Source: Cecembia calidifontis (GTDB taxonomy: Bacteria; Bacteroidota; Bacteroidia; Cytophagales; Cyclobacteriaceae). Taken from it: DNA of 64,000 bases. Location: contig NZ_SGXG01000001.1 of the NCBI RefSeq assembly GCF_004216715.1, positions 2,402,501 through 2,466,500 on the forward strand, written 5' to 3'. Below the pieces are notes generated by a model. It saw only the letters and a program-made list of their open reading frames with translations. It was not told where the DNA came from and did not search any database. Within the stretch, counting starts at the first letter, position 1, and each line of letters opens with the position of its first letter. Made by a program: the position numbers and the translations under genes. This document shows positions 52,267 to 62,418 of this stretch, one piece after another.

Positions 52267-54654
52267 ATGTTATATCCAAAAAATCTCGAGGAAAAAATCA
52301 ATTTTCAAAAGATAAGGGAGCTGCTTAAGGAGGAGTGTACCAGTAGTTTGGGGATGGATTTTGTAGATAAAATGTCTTTTTCAAAAGACCTGAAGTTGGT
52401 CAATCGACTTTTGGATCAGACCGATGAGTTCAAACGTATCATAGAATCCGGAGAGTTCTTCCCTTCTTCCAATTTCACCAATATTTATCCTTATCTGGAA
52501 AGGGCCAAGGTTCCAGGGACATTTTTATATGAAGAGGATTTTCATGAGATCAAGCTTGCCTTGATTACCCTCAGTCGATGTATTGAATTCTTTCTTGACC
52601 ATCAAACGGAATACCCGCAGCTTTTTGAATTATTGGGCCTGGTAAATCTTAATAATGATCTTTTACGCGAAATAGAAAGGATTATTGATGAAAAGGGAAA
52701 AATAAGAAATAATGCATCCAGGGAACTTTCTCTGATCCGTTCACAGATTTTATATGAGGAAAACCGCTTGAGGAAAGTTCTGGAAAGAATTTTCAAAGAT
52801 GCCAGGTCCAAGGGCTACACCCCCGAAGATGCTTCCATCACCATAAGGGGAGGTAGAATGGTAATTCCAGTATTAGCGGAAAACAAAAGAAAAATTAAGG
52901 GTTTTATTCATGATGAATCTGCAACAGGTCAGACGGTATTTTTGGAACCTGCAGAGGTATTGGATATCAACAATGAGTTGAAGGACCTGGAATACATGGA
53001 GCGACGTGAAATCCAGAAAATTCTGACCCAGCTTACAGATATCCTGAGGCCTTATATCCCTGAACTGAGAAAGGCTTTTCATTTTCTGGGCATGGTTGAT
53101 TTTATCCGCGCTAAGGCAAAGTTTGCCATTAAGACCTCCTCCAGTAGGCCGGTTTTAGAAAAGACCAGGCAGATAAACTGGTCAAATGCCAGACATCCTT
53201 TGTTGGAGTTTGCTTTGAAGCAGCAGGGGAAAAATATTGTTCCTTTAAATATCCAACTGGACCATAACAGACGCCTGCTGGTAATATCAGGACCTAATGC
53301 TGGTGGGAAATCGGTGACACTAAAAACAGTGGCTTTGGTCCAATATATGCTTCAATGTGGCTTATTGGTTCCAATGGACGGACATTCTGTATGTTGTTTG
53401 TTTGATAACTTTTTCATCGATATCGGTGACGAACAGAATATTGAGAATGACCTGAGTACCTATAGCTCCCATCTTTTGAGCATGAAGTATTTTACCCAGT
53501 TTTCCGATAAGAAGACCATTCTTTTCATTGATGAATTTGGCACAGGGACAGAACCGCAATTTGGAGGGGCAATTGCAGAGGGAATACTTTTGGCTTTAAA
53601 TAAAACAGGGGCTTATGGTGTGATTACCACGCACTATGGTAACCTGAAGCAAGTAGCCGCCAAAAACCAGGGACTGATAAATGGGGCGATGCGATATGAT
53701 GTGGACAAACTGGAACCTTTGTACCAGCTCGAAATCGGAAAACCCGGCAGTTCTTTTGCCTTGGAAATTGCCTCTAAAATCGGGATAGACAAGGATATTC
53801 TTGCTTATGCCAAAGAACATATTGGAGAAGAGAGAGTGAAATATGACAGGCTTCTCACCAAGTTGGAAAATGAAAAGGTAAAATATGAACAGTTGATTTC
53901 CGAGACGCAGAGGAAAGAAAGGTTGCTGGAGCAGCGGATGAAAGAATACAACCAGCTAAAGGAAACCATTGAATCCAATAAAAAGCAATACATCCAAGAG
54001 GCCAAAGCTGAAGCAAAGGCGCTTTTGGATCAGGTTAACAGAAAAATTGAGGCATCGATTAAAGAAATAAAGGAAAGTAAGGCAGATACAGCCATTTCCA
54101 AAAGGGTAAGGGAAGAAATAGAAACCCTGAAACAAGAAGTCAAACCTGAGAAAAGAGTTCCCGTGACTCCTGAAGTTAAAGTAGTGGGAGGCGAAATTCA
54201 TGAAGGAGATTATGTAAGGTTAAAAGATAATGGTGCTATTGCACAGGTGCTTTCCATCAAGAAAAAGGAAGCCGAAATCAGCATCGGTGACCTTAAATCT
54301 ACGGTCAAGCTCAACCGCTTGGAAAAAATTTCCCATGCGGAAATGAAGAAGGAGAAAAAGTCCTTTGCCAAGAGGACAGGTTATGATGCCAACGCCAAAA
54401 TGATGGAGTTTTCGCCAAATCTGGATATCAGGGGAAAGAGGGCAGAAGAGATTTTAAGTTTGGTGCAAAACTTTGTTGATGATGGATATATGTTGGGTTT
54501 GAAAGATTTGAGAATAGTCCATGGTAAAGGAGACGGGGTATTGCGCGAAGTCACAAGGAATATCCTGAGGGGAATGAAGCCCGTAGCCAAAATCGAAGAT
54601 GAACATGCCGACAGGGGAGGGGCAGGGGTAACCTTGGTCACTCTAAAGGGATAA
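52267..54654 (+). CDS. mutS2: MutS2-family ATPase/endonuclease
   Basis: The 795-residue protein lacks the mismatch-recognition domain of MutS. The ATPase has ISGPNAGGKSVTLKTV (Walker A) and ILFIDEFGTGTEP (Walker B). A long coiled coil (about 520-610) separates it from a KOW-like segment and the C-terminal Smr domain (LDIRGKRAEEIL, LRIVHGKGDGVLREV). MutS2 is implicated in suppressing homologous recombination and, in some bacteria, rescuing collided ribosomes. Ends at a strong terminator. Confidence 0.95.
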   Translation: MLYPKNLEEKINFQKIRELLKEECTSSLGMDFVDKMSFSKDLKLVNRLLDQTDEFKRIIESGEFFPSSNFTNIYPYLERAKVPGTFLYEEDFHEIKLALITLSRCIEFFLDHQTEYPQLFELLGLVNLNNDLLREIERIIDEKGKIRNNASRELSLIRSQILYEENRLRKVLERIFKDARSKGYTPEDASITIRGGRMVIPVLAENKRKIKGFIHDESATGQTVFLEPAEVLDINNELKDLEYMERREIQKILTQLTDILRPYIPELRKAFHFLGMVDFIRAKAKFAIKTSSSRPVLEKTRQINWSNARHPLLEFALKQQGKNIVPLNIQLDHNRRLLVISGPNAGGKSVTLKTVALVQYMLQCGLLVPMDGHSVCCLFDNFFIDIGDEQNIENDLSTYSSHLLSMKYFTQFSDKKTILFIDEFGTGTEPQFGGAIAEGILLALNKTGAYGVITTHYGNLKQVAAKNQGLINGAMRYDVDKLEPLYQLEIGKPGSSFALEIASKIGIDKDILAYAKEHIGEERVKYDRLLTKLENEKVKYEQLISETQRKERLLEQRMKEYNQLKETIESNKKQYIQEAKAEAKALLDQVNRKIEASIKEIKESKADTAISKRVREEIETLKQEVKPEKRVPVTPEVKVVGGEIHEGDYVRLKDNGAIAQVLSIKKKEAEISIGDLKSTVKLNRLEKISHAEMKKEKKSFAKRTGYDANAKMMEFSPNLDIRGKRAEEILSLVQNFVDDGYMLGLKDLRIVHGKGDGVLREVTRNILRGMKPVAKIEDEHADRGGAGVTLVTLKG

Positions 54655-54657
54655 AAC

Positions 54658-54692
54658 CAAAAAAGTCCAACATTTGCTAAGTTGGACTTTTT
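54658..54692. terminator. Terminator behind mutS2
   Basis: AAAAGTCCAAC (54661-54671) pairs with GTTGGACTTTT (54681-54691); bidirectional, also serving the convergent lipoprotein gene. Confidence 0.9.
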
Positions 54693-54711
54693 ATTTATGT
54701 ATTGGTGGTTA

Positions 54712-55185
54712 TTATTGTTTTCTTCTCAAGTTAAAAGTGTATCCTCCTGCCACAGCTTCAACTCTTGCACCTGGAACAGGAATGGTAAATTGTAGTCTCA
54801 GGTCATTTCCTGTACGGGTAAAGGATATTTCCTGACCCGAGGCAGGGGCTGTTCCAGAGAGCCTAATCCTATCTACTCGGCCGGAAACAAATTCCCAATT
54901 GCCGTTGGCAGCAAATAGGCCATTATTGTTGAAAGTCTGATAGGTTTTGTTGGTAGCAGCAAAGGTGATTTCAAAATTCTGATAGATATTGGTTTCAGAT
55001 CGACCATCCCGTTGTACAGAGCCACCTCCGGCAACGGTCCAAGTTTGGGATGTACCTCCCGTAAGGTCTAAAATTGCCAGTTCTTCGGGAGTTTTTTGGG
55101 GCTCAGGATCCGTTCTTTTTTCACCACATGAAGTAGAAAAAACTGCCCATCCCATTATAATAAGGCTAAAAATGATTTGTTTCAT
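54712..55185 (-). CDS. Hypothetical lipoprotein (lipocalin-like)
   Basis: A 157-residue lipoprotein with signal peptide and lipobox (GWAVFSTSCGEK). The mature part is beta-rich with many small residues; SQTWTVAGGGSV and NGNWEFVSGRVDRIRL resemble the lipocalin-like DUF families of Bacteroidota. No functional residues can be assigned. Monocistronic. Confidence 0.7.
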   Translation of the reverse strand: MKQIIFSLIIMGWAVFSTSCGEKRTDPEPQKTPEELAILDLTGGTSQTWTVAGGGSVQRDGRSETNIYQNFEITFAATNKTYQTFNNNGLFAANGNWEFVSGRVDRIRLSGTAPASGQEISFTRTGNDLRLQFTIPVPGARVEAVAGGYTFNLRRKQ

Positions 55186-55234
55186 GGAAAATTTAATTTT
55201 AAATCATTGTAAAATTATAAATAAGATTGAAGAT

Positions 55235-55870
55235 TCAAAGTTTTTGCTTCGGCTTATAATCTTCCACATGGATTTTTTGTTGACAAAAACCATATTCCTT
55301 AGGGTCATTGGAGCATACTAAGATTGTTTTGTTTTGCCCAAATTCACCGATAAGTCCCAGGTACCAATTGAGCCCCTTCTCATCCAAATTAGAACTTGGC
55401 TCATCCAGTAAAATCAAAGGAACATCCGAAAAAAAACACAGCCCCAGTTTCAGTCTTTGCTTCATGCCTGAGCTGAATTGGTTGATGGGTTTATTCCTGT
55501 GCTCTTTCAGGTACATGTTTTCCATCATTTCTTCAAATGACAAATTATTTAAAGGCTTTTTGAACCGGAAATGAAATTGGAGGAGTTCATTCAAAGAGAA
55601 TTCCTCCGGTAATTCCAAATAGGGAGCTGAAATCGCCAAATGGTTAAAAATTTCCGACTCGGGAATACTTTTCCCCTCAAAAAGATATTCAATTTTACCT
55701 TCTGTAAGGGGATTAATGGCTGCAATGCATTTAATCAAAGTAGATTTCCCTGAACCATTGCTTCCTGTAATCGCCCAAGCAGTGTTTTTGCTGATTTGTA
55801 CCGAAAGGTTTTTAAAGATCCAATCAAATTGGAAACGCTTCCCAATGGAATTTAGCTTGATTTCCAACAT
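55235..55870 (-). CDS. ABC transporter ATPase without adjacent permease
   Basis: A 211-residue ABC ATPase. Walker A ITGSNGSGKSTLIKC, signature FSSGMKQRLKLGLCF and Walker B VPLILLDEPSSNLDEKG are intact. It is compact compared with the usual ~230-250 residues. It lies 2 bp behind lpxA on the same strand, so it belongs to the lipid A operon, but no permease gene is nearby. It may pair with a permease elsewhere; substrate unknown. Confidence 0.85.
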   Translation of the reverse strand: MLEIKLNSIGKRFQFDWIFKNLSVQISKNTAWAITGSNGSGKSTLIKCIAAINPLTEGKIEYLFEGKSIPESEIFNHLAISAPYLELPEEFSLNELLQFHFRFKKPLNNLSFEEMMENMYLKEHRNKPINQFSSGMKQRLKLGLCFFSDVPLILLDEPSSNLDEKGLNWYLGLIGEFGQNKTILVCSNDPKEYGFCQQKIHVEDYKPKQKL

Positions 55871-55872
55871 GT

Positions 55873-56652
55873 TTAGCTGATGTAACCCTTCATTACCCCT
55901 CTTTCCGAAGAGCGTATAAAGTTAACAATCTCATCCCTTTCTTTAGTGGCAGGCAGGTTGATTTCGATTTCTTCCAGTGCCCGGCTGTTGTTCAGACTGT
56001 TGAGGAACAGGTACCGGTAAACTTCCTGAATATGGCTGATCGTCTCTGCTGAAAAGCCTCTTCTTCGCAATCCAAGGCTGTTCACACCTGCATAGCTCAA
56101 AGGTTCTCTGGCTGCTTTTGTGTAAGGAGGTACATCTTTTCTCACCAAAGATCCACCTGAGATCATGGCGTGCATACCTATTTTTACAAATTGGTGGATG
56201 GCGCTGCTTCCACCGATGATGGCCCAATCATCAATGGTCACATGGCCGGCTACTTGTACCGCGTTGGCAATTATCACATTGTTGCCTACGATACAATCGT
56301 GGGCGATATGAACATAAGCCATTAAAAGGCAGTTATTTCCTACCTTGGTGGTCTTTTTGTCTAAGGTCCCCCTACTGATAGTCACACATTCACGGATGGT
56401 GGTATTGTCGCCGATTTCAACAGTAGACTCCTCCCCCTGGAATTTGAGGTCCTGGGGAATAGCCGCGATTACCGCACCGGGGAAAATTTTACAGTTTTTG
56501 CCTATTCTGGCACCGGGATAAATAGTGACATTTGAACCGATCCATGTGCCCTCCCCAATTTCTACATCACCATGAATCATGGTGAATGGGTCAATGTGCA
56601 CACCTTCGCCGATCTTGGCATTCTGGTCTATATGGGCTAGTTTGCTGATCAT
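55873..56652 (-). CDS. lpxA: UDP-N-acetylglucosamine acyltransferase
   Basis: The 259-residue left-handed beta-helix enzyme carries out the first step of lipid A synthesis, transferring a hydroxyacyl group to UDP-GlcNAc. Hexapeptide repeats start at IGEGVHIDPFTMIHGDVEIG and run for most of the length. The catalytic His lies in MAYVHIAHDCIVGN. A helical C-terminus follows. It overlaps the lpxC-fabZ stop by 4 bp. Confidence 0.96.
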   Translation of the reverse strand: MISKLAHIDQNAKIGEGVHIDPFTMIHGDVEIGEGTWIGSNVTIYPGARIGKNCKIFPGAVIAAIPQDLKFQGEESTVEIGDNTTIRECVTISRGTLDKKTTKVGNNCLLMAYVHIAHDCIVGNNVIIANAVQVAGHVTIDDWAIIGGSSAIHQFVKIGMHAMISGGSLVRKDVPPYTKAAREPLSYAGVNSLGLRRRGFSAETISHIQEVYRYLFLNSLNNSRALEEIEINLPATKERDEIVNFIRSSERGVMKGYIS

Positions 56653-58043
56653 GATTCTTTTCTTACAATGCTGGCGGTCATAACGGCTTCACAAACCAAG
56701 GTGTTTCCAACAAAAGCTTCTCCTTTCATTTTGGCTATCCCTCTTCTGATAGGAGCTAATAGCTCACATTTGAATACCAAGGTGTCCCCAGGTAATACCA
56801 TTTTTCTGAATTTGCAGCTTTCTATACCCAGGAAGTAAGTCCAGTAATTTTCAGGGTCTTCTACGGTACTTAATACCAAAATACCGCCTGTCTGTGCCAT
56901 TGCTTCAACCTGTAATACTCCTGGCATTACAGGGTTATTGGGGAAATGCCCCATGAAAAAAGGTTCGTTGATGGTGACATTTTTAACCCCAGCAACTACC
57001 GTGTCGTCCAGGTAGATGATTTTGTCCAATAATTGAAAAGGATACCTGTGTGGAAGGATATTACTGATCTGATTGATATCCATCACAGGAGGTAGTTTCG
57101 GATCATAATATGGGATATGGGTGGGGCCTATTTTTTCCCAGGCTCTTTTGAGTTTTTTTGCAAAAGCCACATTGGCCGCATGCCCTGGTCTCGCAGCCAA
57201 TATCTGTGCTTTAAGTGGTCTTCCCACCAATGCTAAGTCTCCTATGACGTCCAGGAGTTTGTGTCTTGCCGGTTCGTTTTTATACCGGAGTTCAACATTA
57301 TTAAGGATGCCTTCCTTGCGGACTTCTACCTTTTGTTTGTTGAACATTTTTGCCAAGTGCTCCAATTCAGAGTCCTCAACTACCCTGTCTACCACTACAA
57401 TGGCATTGTTGAGGTCTCCTCCTTTGATCAGGTTTTGATTGTAAAGGGTTTCCAGCTCATGAAGGAAACAAAAAGTCCTGCAAGAAGCTATTTCGGATTT
57501 AAACTGGGAAATATTGGTAATGGAGGCATGCTGACTTCCCAAGACCGGAGAATTATAATCTACCATTACGGTAACCCTATAATCGTCCAAAGGTAGCGCA
57601 GCTAATTCCACTTCCCGGGAGGGGTCCCTGTAAGTTATACTTTCAGGAACTTCGAAAAATCTCCTCAACGCATTTTGCTCCTCTACTCCTGCAGATTCTA
57701 AAATTTCAACAAATTGGATTGAAGATCCATCCATGATCGGAGGTTCAGGTCCGTCAATCTGCATCAATACATTGTCAATTTCAAGCCCGACCAATGCAGC
57801 CAAAACATGTTCTACGGTAAATATCCTTGCCCCGCTTTGTTCCAGTGTAGTACCTCTTGATACATCCACCACATTGTCAACATCCGCATCAATGATCGGC
57901 ATTCCTTCCAGGTCTATTCTTTGGAATTTGAAACCATGGTTCGGAGGTGCTGGCAAAAAAGTGAGATTGGATATTACTCCTGTATGAAGTCCCACACCTG
58001 ATACGGTGACTTGCTTTTTAATAGTATGTTGTTTTACCCTCAT
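56649..58043 (-). CDS. lpxC-fabZ: Bifunctional UDP-3-O-acyl-GlcNAc deacetylase / 3-hydroxyacyl-ACP dehydratase
   Basis: The 464-residue fusion is characteristic of Bacteroidota. The LpxC part (about residues 1-305) shows the zinc-site region [13 protein letters not shown] and [16 protein letters not shown]. The FabZ part (about 310-464) has [13 protein letters not shown] and [21 protein letters not shown] with the hot-dog active-site His and Glu. LpxC deacetylates the lipid A precursor; FabZ feeds fatty-acid elongation, so one protein sits at the branch between the two pathways. Confidence 0.96.
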   Translation of the reverse strand: MRVKQHTIKKQVTVSGVGLHTGVISNLTFLPAPPNHGFKFQRIDLEGMPIIDADVDNVVDVSRGTTLEQSGARIFTVEHVLAALVGLEIDNVLMQIDGPEPPIMDGSSIQFVEILESAGVEEQNALRRFFEVPESITYRDPSREVELAALPLDDYRVTVMVDYNSPVLGSQHASITNISQFKSEIASCRTFCFLHELETLYNQNLIKGGDLNNAIVVVDRVVEDSELEHLAKMFNKQKVEVRKEGILNNVELRYKNEPARHKLLDVIGDLALVGRPLKAQILAARPGHAANVAFAKKLKRAWEKIGPTHIPYYDPKLPPVMDINQISNILPHRYPFQLLDKIIYLDDTVVAGVKNVTINEPFFMGHFPNNPVMPGVLQVEAMAQTGGILVLSTVEDPENYWTYFLGIESCKFRKMVLPGDTLVFKCELLAPIRRGIAKMKGEAFVGNTLVCEAVMTASIVRKES

Positions 58044-58079
58044 CGGATTATGTAGTACTTTGCTAATAAGGCCGTAAAG

Positions 58080-59102
58080 TTATTGTTTTTTTTCCAGTTC
58101 TTTAATTCTGTCCTGAAGACTGGGAAGATTTTTGAAAATGGAATAGGATTTAAGGAAGTCTTTGATGTCAAAACCCACGAAACCAAAAAGCGTTTTTCCC
58201 GGCTCGTTGATGTTCTTGGAAACTCCTGTTTTTGCCCCAACTGTTGTTTTATCCGCAATTTTTATATGACCAACGATGCCTACCTGTCCTGCAATTACAC
58301 AGTTTTTTCCGATTTCGGCAGAACCTGAAATGCCTGTTTGCGATGCAATTACGGTATTTTCTCCAATAATAACATTATGTGCTATCTGTACTAGATTGTC
58401 TATTTTAGCTCCTTTTTTGATCAGGGTACTTCCCATAGTAGCACAGTCTATCGTGGTATTGGCCCCTATGCTTACATGGTCTTCAATGATAACATTGCCG
58501 ATTTGGGGGATTGTCTTATAAGTGCCATCTTCTTGTGGAGCAAACCCAAAACCATCAGACCCAATGACCGCTCCGGGATGGATTTCACAGTGGCTGCCAA
58601 TGACGGTATCATTGCAAATTTTGACTCCTGCATGGATGATTGTATGATCACCAATCCGAACATTGTCACCTACATAGGCATGAGGGTGGATTTTTACACC
58701 ATTTCCAATTTTGCAGTTTTTTCCCACATAGGAGAAGGCGCCTCTGTATCCTGCCTCTCCCTGTACGCTTGAAGGGTCAAAATAGGAGGGCTGTTCCACA
58801 CCCACTTTGCCCATTTTGGTCATATTGGAGTAGGCTTCCAAGAGCTGGGTAAAGCCCGTATAGGCATTTTTTACCCTGATGAGATTACATTTCAGCGGTC
58901 TTGAAGGTTTAAAATTTTCTGAAACGATCACCGCTGTAGCTTCGGTTTGATAGATGAATTGTTCGTATTTTTCATTGGAAAGAAACGCGATCCCTCCAGG
59001 TTTGCCTTCCTGAATCTTATCCAGGCGGTTGACCTTGAGGCTTCCGTCACCTTCAACTTTACCGTTGATGAGAGCTGCAATCTGGTCTAAGGAAAATTCC
59101 AT
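58080..59102 (-). CDS. lpxD: UDP-3-O-(hydroxyacyl)glucosamine N-acyltransferase
   Basis: The 340-residue enzyme adds the second hydroxyacyl chain in lipid A synthesis. An N-terminal uridine-binding domain (FSLDQIAALINGKVEGDG) precedes hexapeptide repeats (from IGNGVKIHPHAYVGDNVRIG). The catalytic His is in LVQIAHNVIIGENTV. The C-terminus is a short helix (LQDRIKELEKKQ). It lies 36 bp upstream of lpxC-fabZ on the same strand. Confidence 0.96.
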   Translation of the reverse strand: MEFSLDQIAALINGKVEGDGSLKVNRLDKIQEGKPGGIAFLSNEKYEQFIYQTEATAVIVSENFKPSRPLKCNLIRVKNAYTGFTQLLEAYSNMTKMGKVGVEQPSYFDPSSVQGEAGYRGAFSYVGKNCKIGNGVKIHPHAYVGDNVRIGDHTIIHAGVKICNDTVIGSHCEIHPGAVIGSDGFGFAPQEDGTYKTIPQIGNVIIEDHVSIGANTTIDCATMGSTLIKKGAKIDNLVQIAHNVIIGENTVIASQTGISGSAEIGKNCVIAGQVGIVGHIKIADKTTVGAKTGVSKNINEPGKTLFGFVGFDIKDFLKSYSIFKNLPSLQDRIKELEKKQ

Positions 59103-59120
59103 TGGTATGTTCGAATTTGG

Positions 59121-60359
59121 CTACAAAATTAAACTTTTGGCTTGGCATACGTAATGCTTCTTGACTATTTTGCTCATAGCTTTGATATTTGGCAGGTCTG
59201 CGGCCTGGGCAACATCAATGATCTGTCCTTTTTTGGTCAGGATATATATTCTTTCTTTGGTCAAATAGGCATAATTGCTTATTGATCCATGAGTGAAAAA
59301 GTAATGAAGATCATTCAAAGGAATTTCAAGCTTCTTCATGGTTTTCTTTTTCAGAACTTCAAGCTCTTCTTCACCGAATTCTTCATTTCTTAGGGTTATT
59401 TTAAACAACTTCCTTCTGAGGAACATTTCTGAAATGTTCCTTAAAATATAGTCCGATTCATTTTTCCACAATTTCACTGCGCCCCATATATCATAATCAT
59501 CCAGGCCTAGAAATATTTTTAACAAATCAGGGGAGTTTTTGAAGTCATATAACCTGAAGTCATTTTCCAAAAAATGGAGTAACTCATCCGTGGCTTTCAA
59601 CTTACCCCTTGTCTGCTGAATCTCTTTGGCCCTTGTAATTAGGTTGATGAGCATTTTTTCAGCAGAGACGGTGGTTTTGTGCAGATAAACCTGCCAGTAC
59701 ATGAGCCTTCTGGCACTGAGGAAGTTTTCGATACTGTACAGTCCTTTCTCCTCTACGACCAATTGGTCATTTTTGATATCCATCATTTTGATGATCCGGT
59801 CTGCCCCGATGGTTCCTTCAGACACTCCCGTAAAAAAGCAGTCCCTTTGAAGGTAATCCAATCTGTCAATATCCAATTGGCTGGAAACCAACTGATGAAA
59901 GAATTTTCTTTCATACTGATCTTTGAAAATTTGAATTGCCAAATCCAGCTGTCCGTCAAACTCTCTGTTCAATTCCTCAATGACCAAAAGAGAAATGGAC
60001 TCATGAGGGATATTTTGCAATAATGAAAATTCCAGGGCGTGAGAAAAAGGCCCATGACCAATATCATGCAACAAAATAGCGATCAGAGCTGCCTCATATT
60101 CCTCATCTGAGATTTCATTGCCTTTATGGCGGAGGTTATCCAAAGTGATACTCATGAGGTGCATGGCACCAATGGCATGATGGAAGCGGGTATGGAGTGC
60201 CCCGGGGTAGACGAAATCAGTTAAACCAAGTTGCTTAATCCGACGTAACCTTTGGAAGTAAGGGTGGTCAATGATTGAAAAAATAAGTTCACTTGGGATA
60301 GTTATAAATCCGTAAACAGGATCATTCAGAATTTTACGACTTTTCAATGTCCCAGACAT
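59121..60359 (-). CDS. HD-domain phosphohydrolase (dNTPase/SAMHD1-like)
   Basis: About 412 residues from the ATG at 60359 (MSGTLKSRKILNDPVYGF); an earlier start at 60416 would overlap the porX leader. HD motifs: HTRFHHAIGAMHL (first His), LLHDIGHGPFSHALE (HD), and SQLDIDRLDYLQRD for the late Asp. This places it with the YdhJ/SAMHD1-like group that hydrolyses nucleotides. It is upstream of lpxD by 18 bp in the same direction, so it heads the lipid A operon. A TACTTTTG box lies at 60371-60378 on the minus strand. Confidence 0.85.
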   Translation of the reverse strand: MSGTLKSRKILNDPVYGFITIPSELIFSIIDHPYFQRLRRIKQLGLTDFVYPGALHTRFHHAIGAMHLMSITLDNLRHKGNEISDEEYEAALIAILLHDIGHGPFSHALEFSLLQNIPHESISLLVIEELNREFDGQLDLAIQIFKDQYERKFFHQLVSSQLDIDRLDYLQRDCFFTGVSEGTIGADRIIKMMDIKNDQLVVEEKGLYSIENFLSARRLMYWQVYLHKTTVSAEKMLINLITRAKEIQQTRGKLKATDELLHFLENDFRLYDFKNSPDLLKIFLGLDDYDIWGAVKLWKNESDYILRNISEMFLRRKLFKITLRNEEFGEEELEVLKKKTMKKLEIPLNDLHYFFTHGSISNYAYLTKERIYILTKKGQIIDVAQAADLPNIKAMSKIVKKHYVCQAKSLIL

Positions 60360-60410
60360 TTGATTGGTTCCAAAAGTAATTATAATTTTAAAAGAAATAA
60401 ACGGCATTAT

Positions 60411-61970
60411 ATGCAAAAGTCTAAAATCCTTTGGGCAGATGACGAAATAGACCTGCTAAAACCCCATATTCTCTTTCTTCAACAAAGAGGCTATGACATT
60501 ATTACTGTGAACAGTGGGTTGGATGCAATCGATATGGTGGAGGATCAGAATTTCGATGTGATCTTTTTGGATGAAATGATGCCCGGGATGACTGGTTTGG
60601 AAACTTTGCAGCAGATCAAAATGGTAAAGCCCCAGATTCCGGTGGTCATGATCACCAAAAGCGAGGAAGAGCAGATTATGGATGACGCCATAGGGGGACA
60701 AATTGCAGATTACCTTATCAAGCCGATCAACCCCAATCAGATACTGTTATCTGTCAAAAAAATCCTTCAGAACAAGCAGCTGATTTCTGAACGGACCAAT
60801 CTTTCCTACCGTCAGGATTTTATGAACATCAGCATGGCCTGCAATGATGCCTCAAGCCATCAGGAATGGACGGATATTTATAAAAGGCTGACATATTGGG
60901 AACTCGAAATTGATAAAACCGAAAACAAAAGCATGCAGGAGGTCTTGGAAACCCAAAAAACCGAGGCCAATTCCCTTTTTGCTAAATTTATTAAATCTAA
61001 TTACCTGAATTGGCTGAATGATTCCCGTTCGGATGCCCCTATATTGTCCCATAAACTGATGAAAGAAAGGGTTTTTCCTTCTATCCGCCAGGGAAACCCC
61101 TTGTTTTTTGTGGTGATTGATAACCTTAGATTGGACCAATGGGAGGTACTGAAACCCTTGATTACAACTTATTTTAATATTGAGGAAGAAAGTACTTATT
61201 ACAGTATTTTGCCTACCACTACAGCCTATGCCAGGAACGCGCTTTTTAGCGGATTGATGCCTTCAGAAATGGCTAGGTTTCATCCAGAACTGTGGGAAGG
61301 GGAAGATTCGGATGAAGGGAAAAATAATAATGAGGAGGAGTTTTTGGGGGAAAATCTGCACAGGAACAGGATGAATGTCAAATTCAGTTACAATAAGATC
61401 CTACAGGCACACCAAGGCAAGCTGGTGTTGGATCAGTTCCAAAACCTATTGAATAATGACCTCAACGTTTTGGTTTACAATTTTGTGGATATGATGTCCC
61501 ATGCCCGTACGGATATGAAAATGATCCGGGAGCTGGCTCCCAATGAGTCTGCATATAGATCTTTGACCAAAAGCTGGTTTGAGCATTCCACTCTTTTCGA
61601 ATTATTTAAGAAAATCAATGATGTAGGCGCAGAAGTAATTGTCACTACGGATCATGGGACCAAGCGGGTACATAAGCCTTACAAAATCATTGGCGATAAA
61701 ACTGTAACCACCAATTTGAGGTACAAGCAGGGAAAAAATCTCAATTATGAAAGCGGGAAGGTGTTTGAGATCTTAAAACCTGAAGAGGCCAAACTGCCTA
61801 AATTTAATGTTTCTACGAGTTATGTTTTTGCCGTAGAAGATTATTTCTTTGCATATCCAAACAATTACAATTATTATGTAAATTACTACAAAGATACCTT
61901 TCAACATGGAGGGGTGTCTCTGGAGGAAATGATTATTCCAATAGCTCATTTAGTCCCAAAGAATAGTTAA
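60411..61970 (+). CDS. porX: PorX-type response regulator with PglZ domain
   Basis: About 519 residues from the ATG at 60411 (MQKSKILWADDEIDLL); the longer frame from 60360 is unlikely. A CheY-like receiver (residues ~1-120) has acidic pocket DDE and phospho-acceptor Asp54 in FLDEMMPGMTG. After a helical linker, a PglZ/alkaline-phosphatase-type domain carries VVIDNLRLDQWEVL, VYNFVDMMSHART and VTTDHGTKRVHKP, the metal-binding residues. In Porphyromonas and Flavobacterium PorX controls genes of the type IX secretion system. It is the first gene of porX-tsaE-ald. Confidence 0.93.
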   Translation: MQKSKILWADDEIDLLKPHILFLQQRGYDIITVNSGLDAIDMVEDQNFDVIFLDEMMPGMTGLETLQQIKMVKPQIPVVMITKSEEEQIMDDAIGGQIADYLIKPINPNQILLSVKKILQNKQLISERTNLSYRQDFMNISMACNDASSHQEWTDIYKRLTYWELEIDKTENKSMQEVLETQKTEANSLFAKFIKSNYLNWLNDSRSDAPILSHKLMKERVFPSIRQGNPLFFVVIDNLRLDQWEVLKPLITTYFNIEEESTYYSILPTTTAYARNALFSGLMPSEMARFHPELWEGEDSDEGKNNNEEEFLGENLHRNRMNVKFSYNKILQAHQGKLVLDQFQNLLNNDLNVLVYNFVDMMSHARTDMKMIRELAPNESAYRSLTKSWFEHSTLFELFKKINDVGAEVIVTTDHGTKRVHKPYKIIGDKTVTTNLRYKQGKNLNYESGKVFEILKPEEAKLPKFNVSTSYVFAVEDYFFAYPNNYNYYVNYYKDTFQHGGVSLEEMIIPIAHLVPKNS

Positions 61971-61974
61971 GGGT

Positions 61975-62418
61975 TTGAAAATTATCCATTGTGAAAATTT
62001 AGATCAGTTGGAAGAAACAGCTGAGCAGGTGATCAGATTTTGTGGGAAAGACAAAATCTGGGTCTTCAAAGGTCAGATGGGAGCTGGAAAAACCACATTG
62101 ATTAAGGCAATTTCCAAATGTTTTGGAATCGAAGATGTGGTTTCTTCCCCAACATTTTCTATCGTCAATGAATACAGAAACCCGAAAGGTCAAGTATTTT
62201 ACCATTTTGACTTTTACAGAATCGAAGACCCTGAAGAAGTCTTGGAAATTGGAATTGATGAGTATTTCTACAGTGGGAATATCTGTTGGTTGGAATGGGC
62301 AGAGAAAATTCCGGAATATGTCCCTTCAGATTTTGTGTTTATTAAGATTGAAATAGGCGACCGAGGAGAAAGGATTATCAGTTTACAAAGGGTCTTAAAT
62401 AGCGAAATAGATGGTTGA
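61975..62418 (+). CDS. tsaE: tRNA threonylcarbamoyladenosine biosynthesis ATPase TsaE
   Basis: A 147-residue P-loop protein. Walker A KGQMGAGKTTLIKA is followed by VVSSPTFSIVNEY and FYHFDFYRI, and ICWLEWAEKIPEY near the C-terminus. TsaE supports the TsaD/TsaB complex in making t6A on tRNAs. The start appears to be a TTG 4 bp after the porX stop. It overlaps ald by 8 bp. Confidence 0.94.
   Translation: MKIIHCENLDQLEETAEQVIRFCGKDKIWVFKGQMGAGKTTLIKAISKCFGIEDVVSSPTFSIVNEYRNPKGQVFYHFDFYRIEDPEEVLEIGIDEYFYSGNICWLEWAEKIPEYVPSDFVFIKIEIGDRGERIISLQRVLNSEIDG

Noticed and set aside
56649..58043. LpxC-FabZ fusion as a novel fusion
   Set aside because: This fusion is well known in Bacteroidota.
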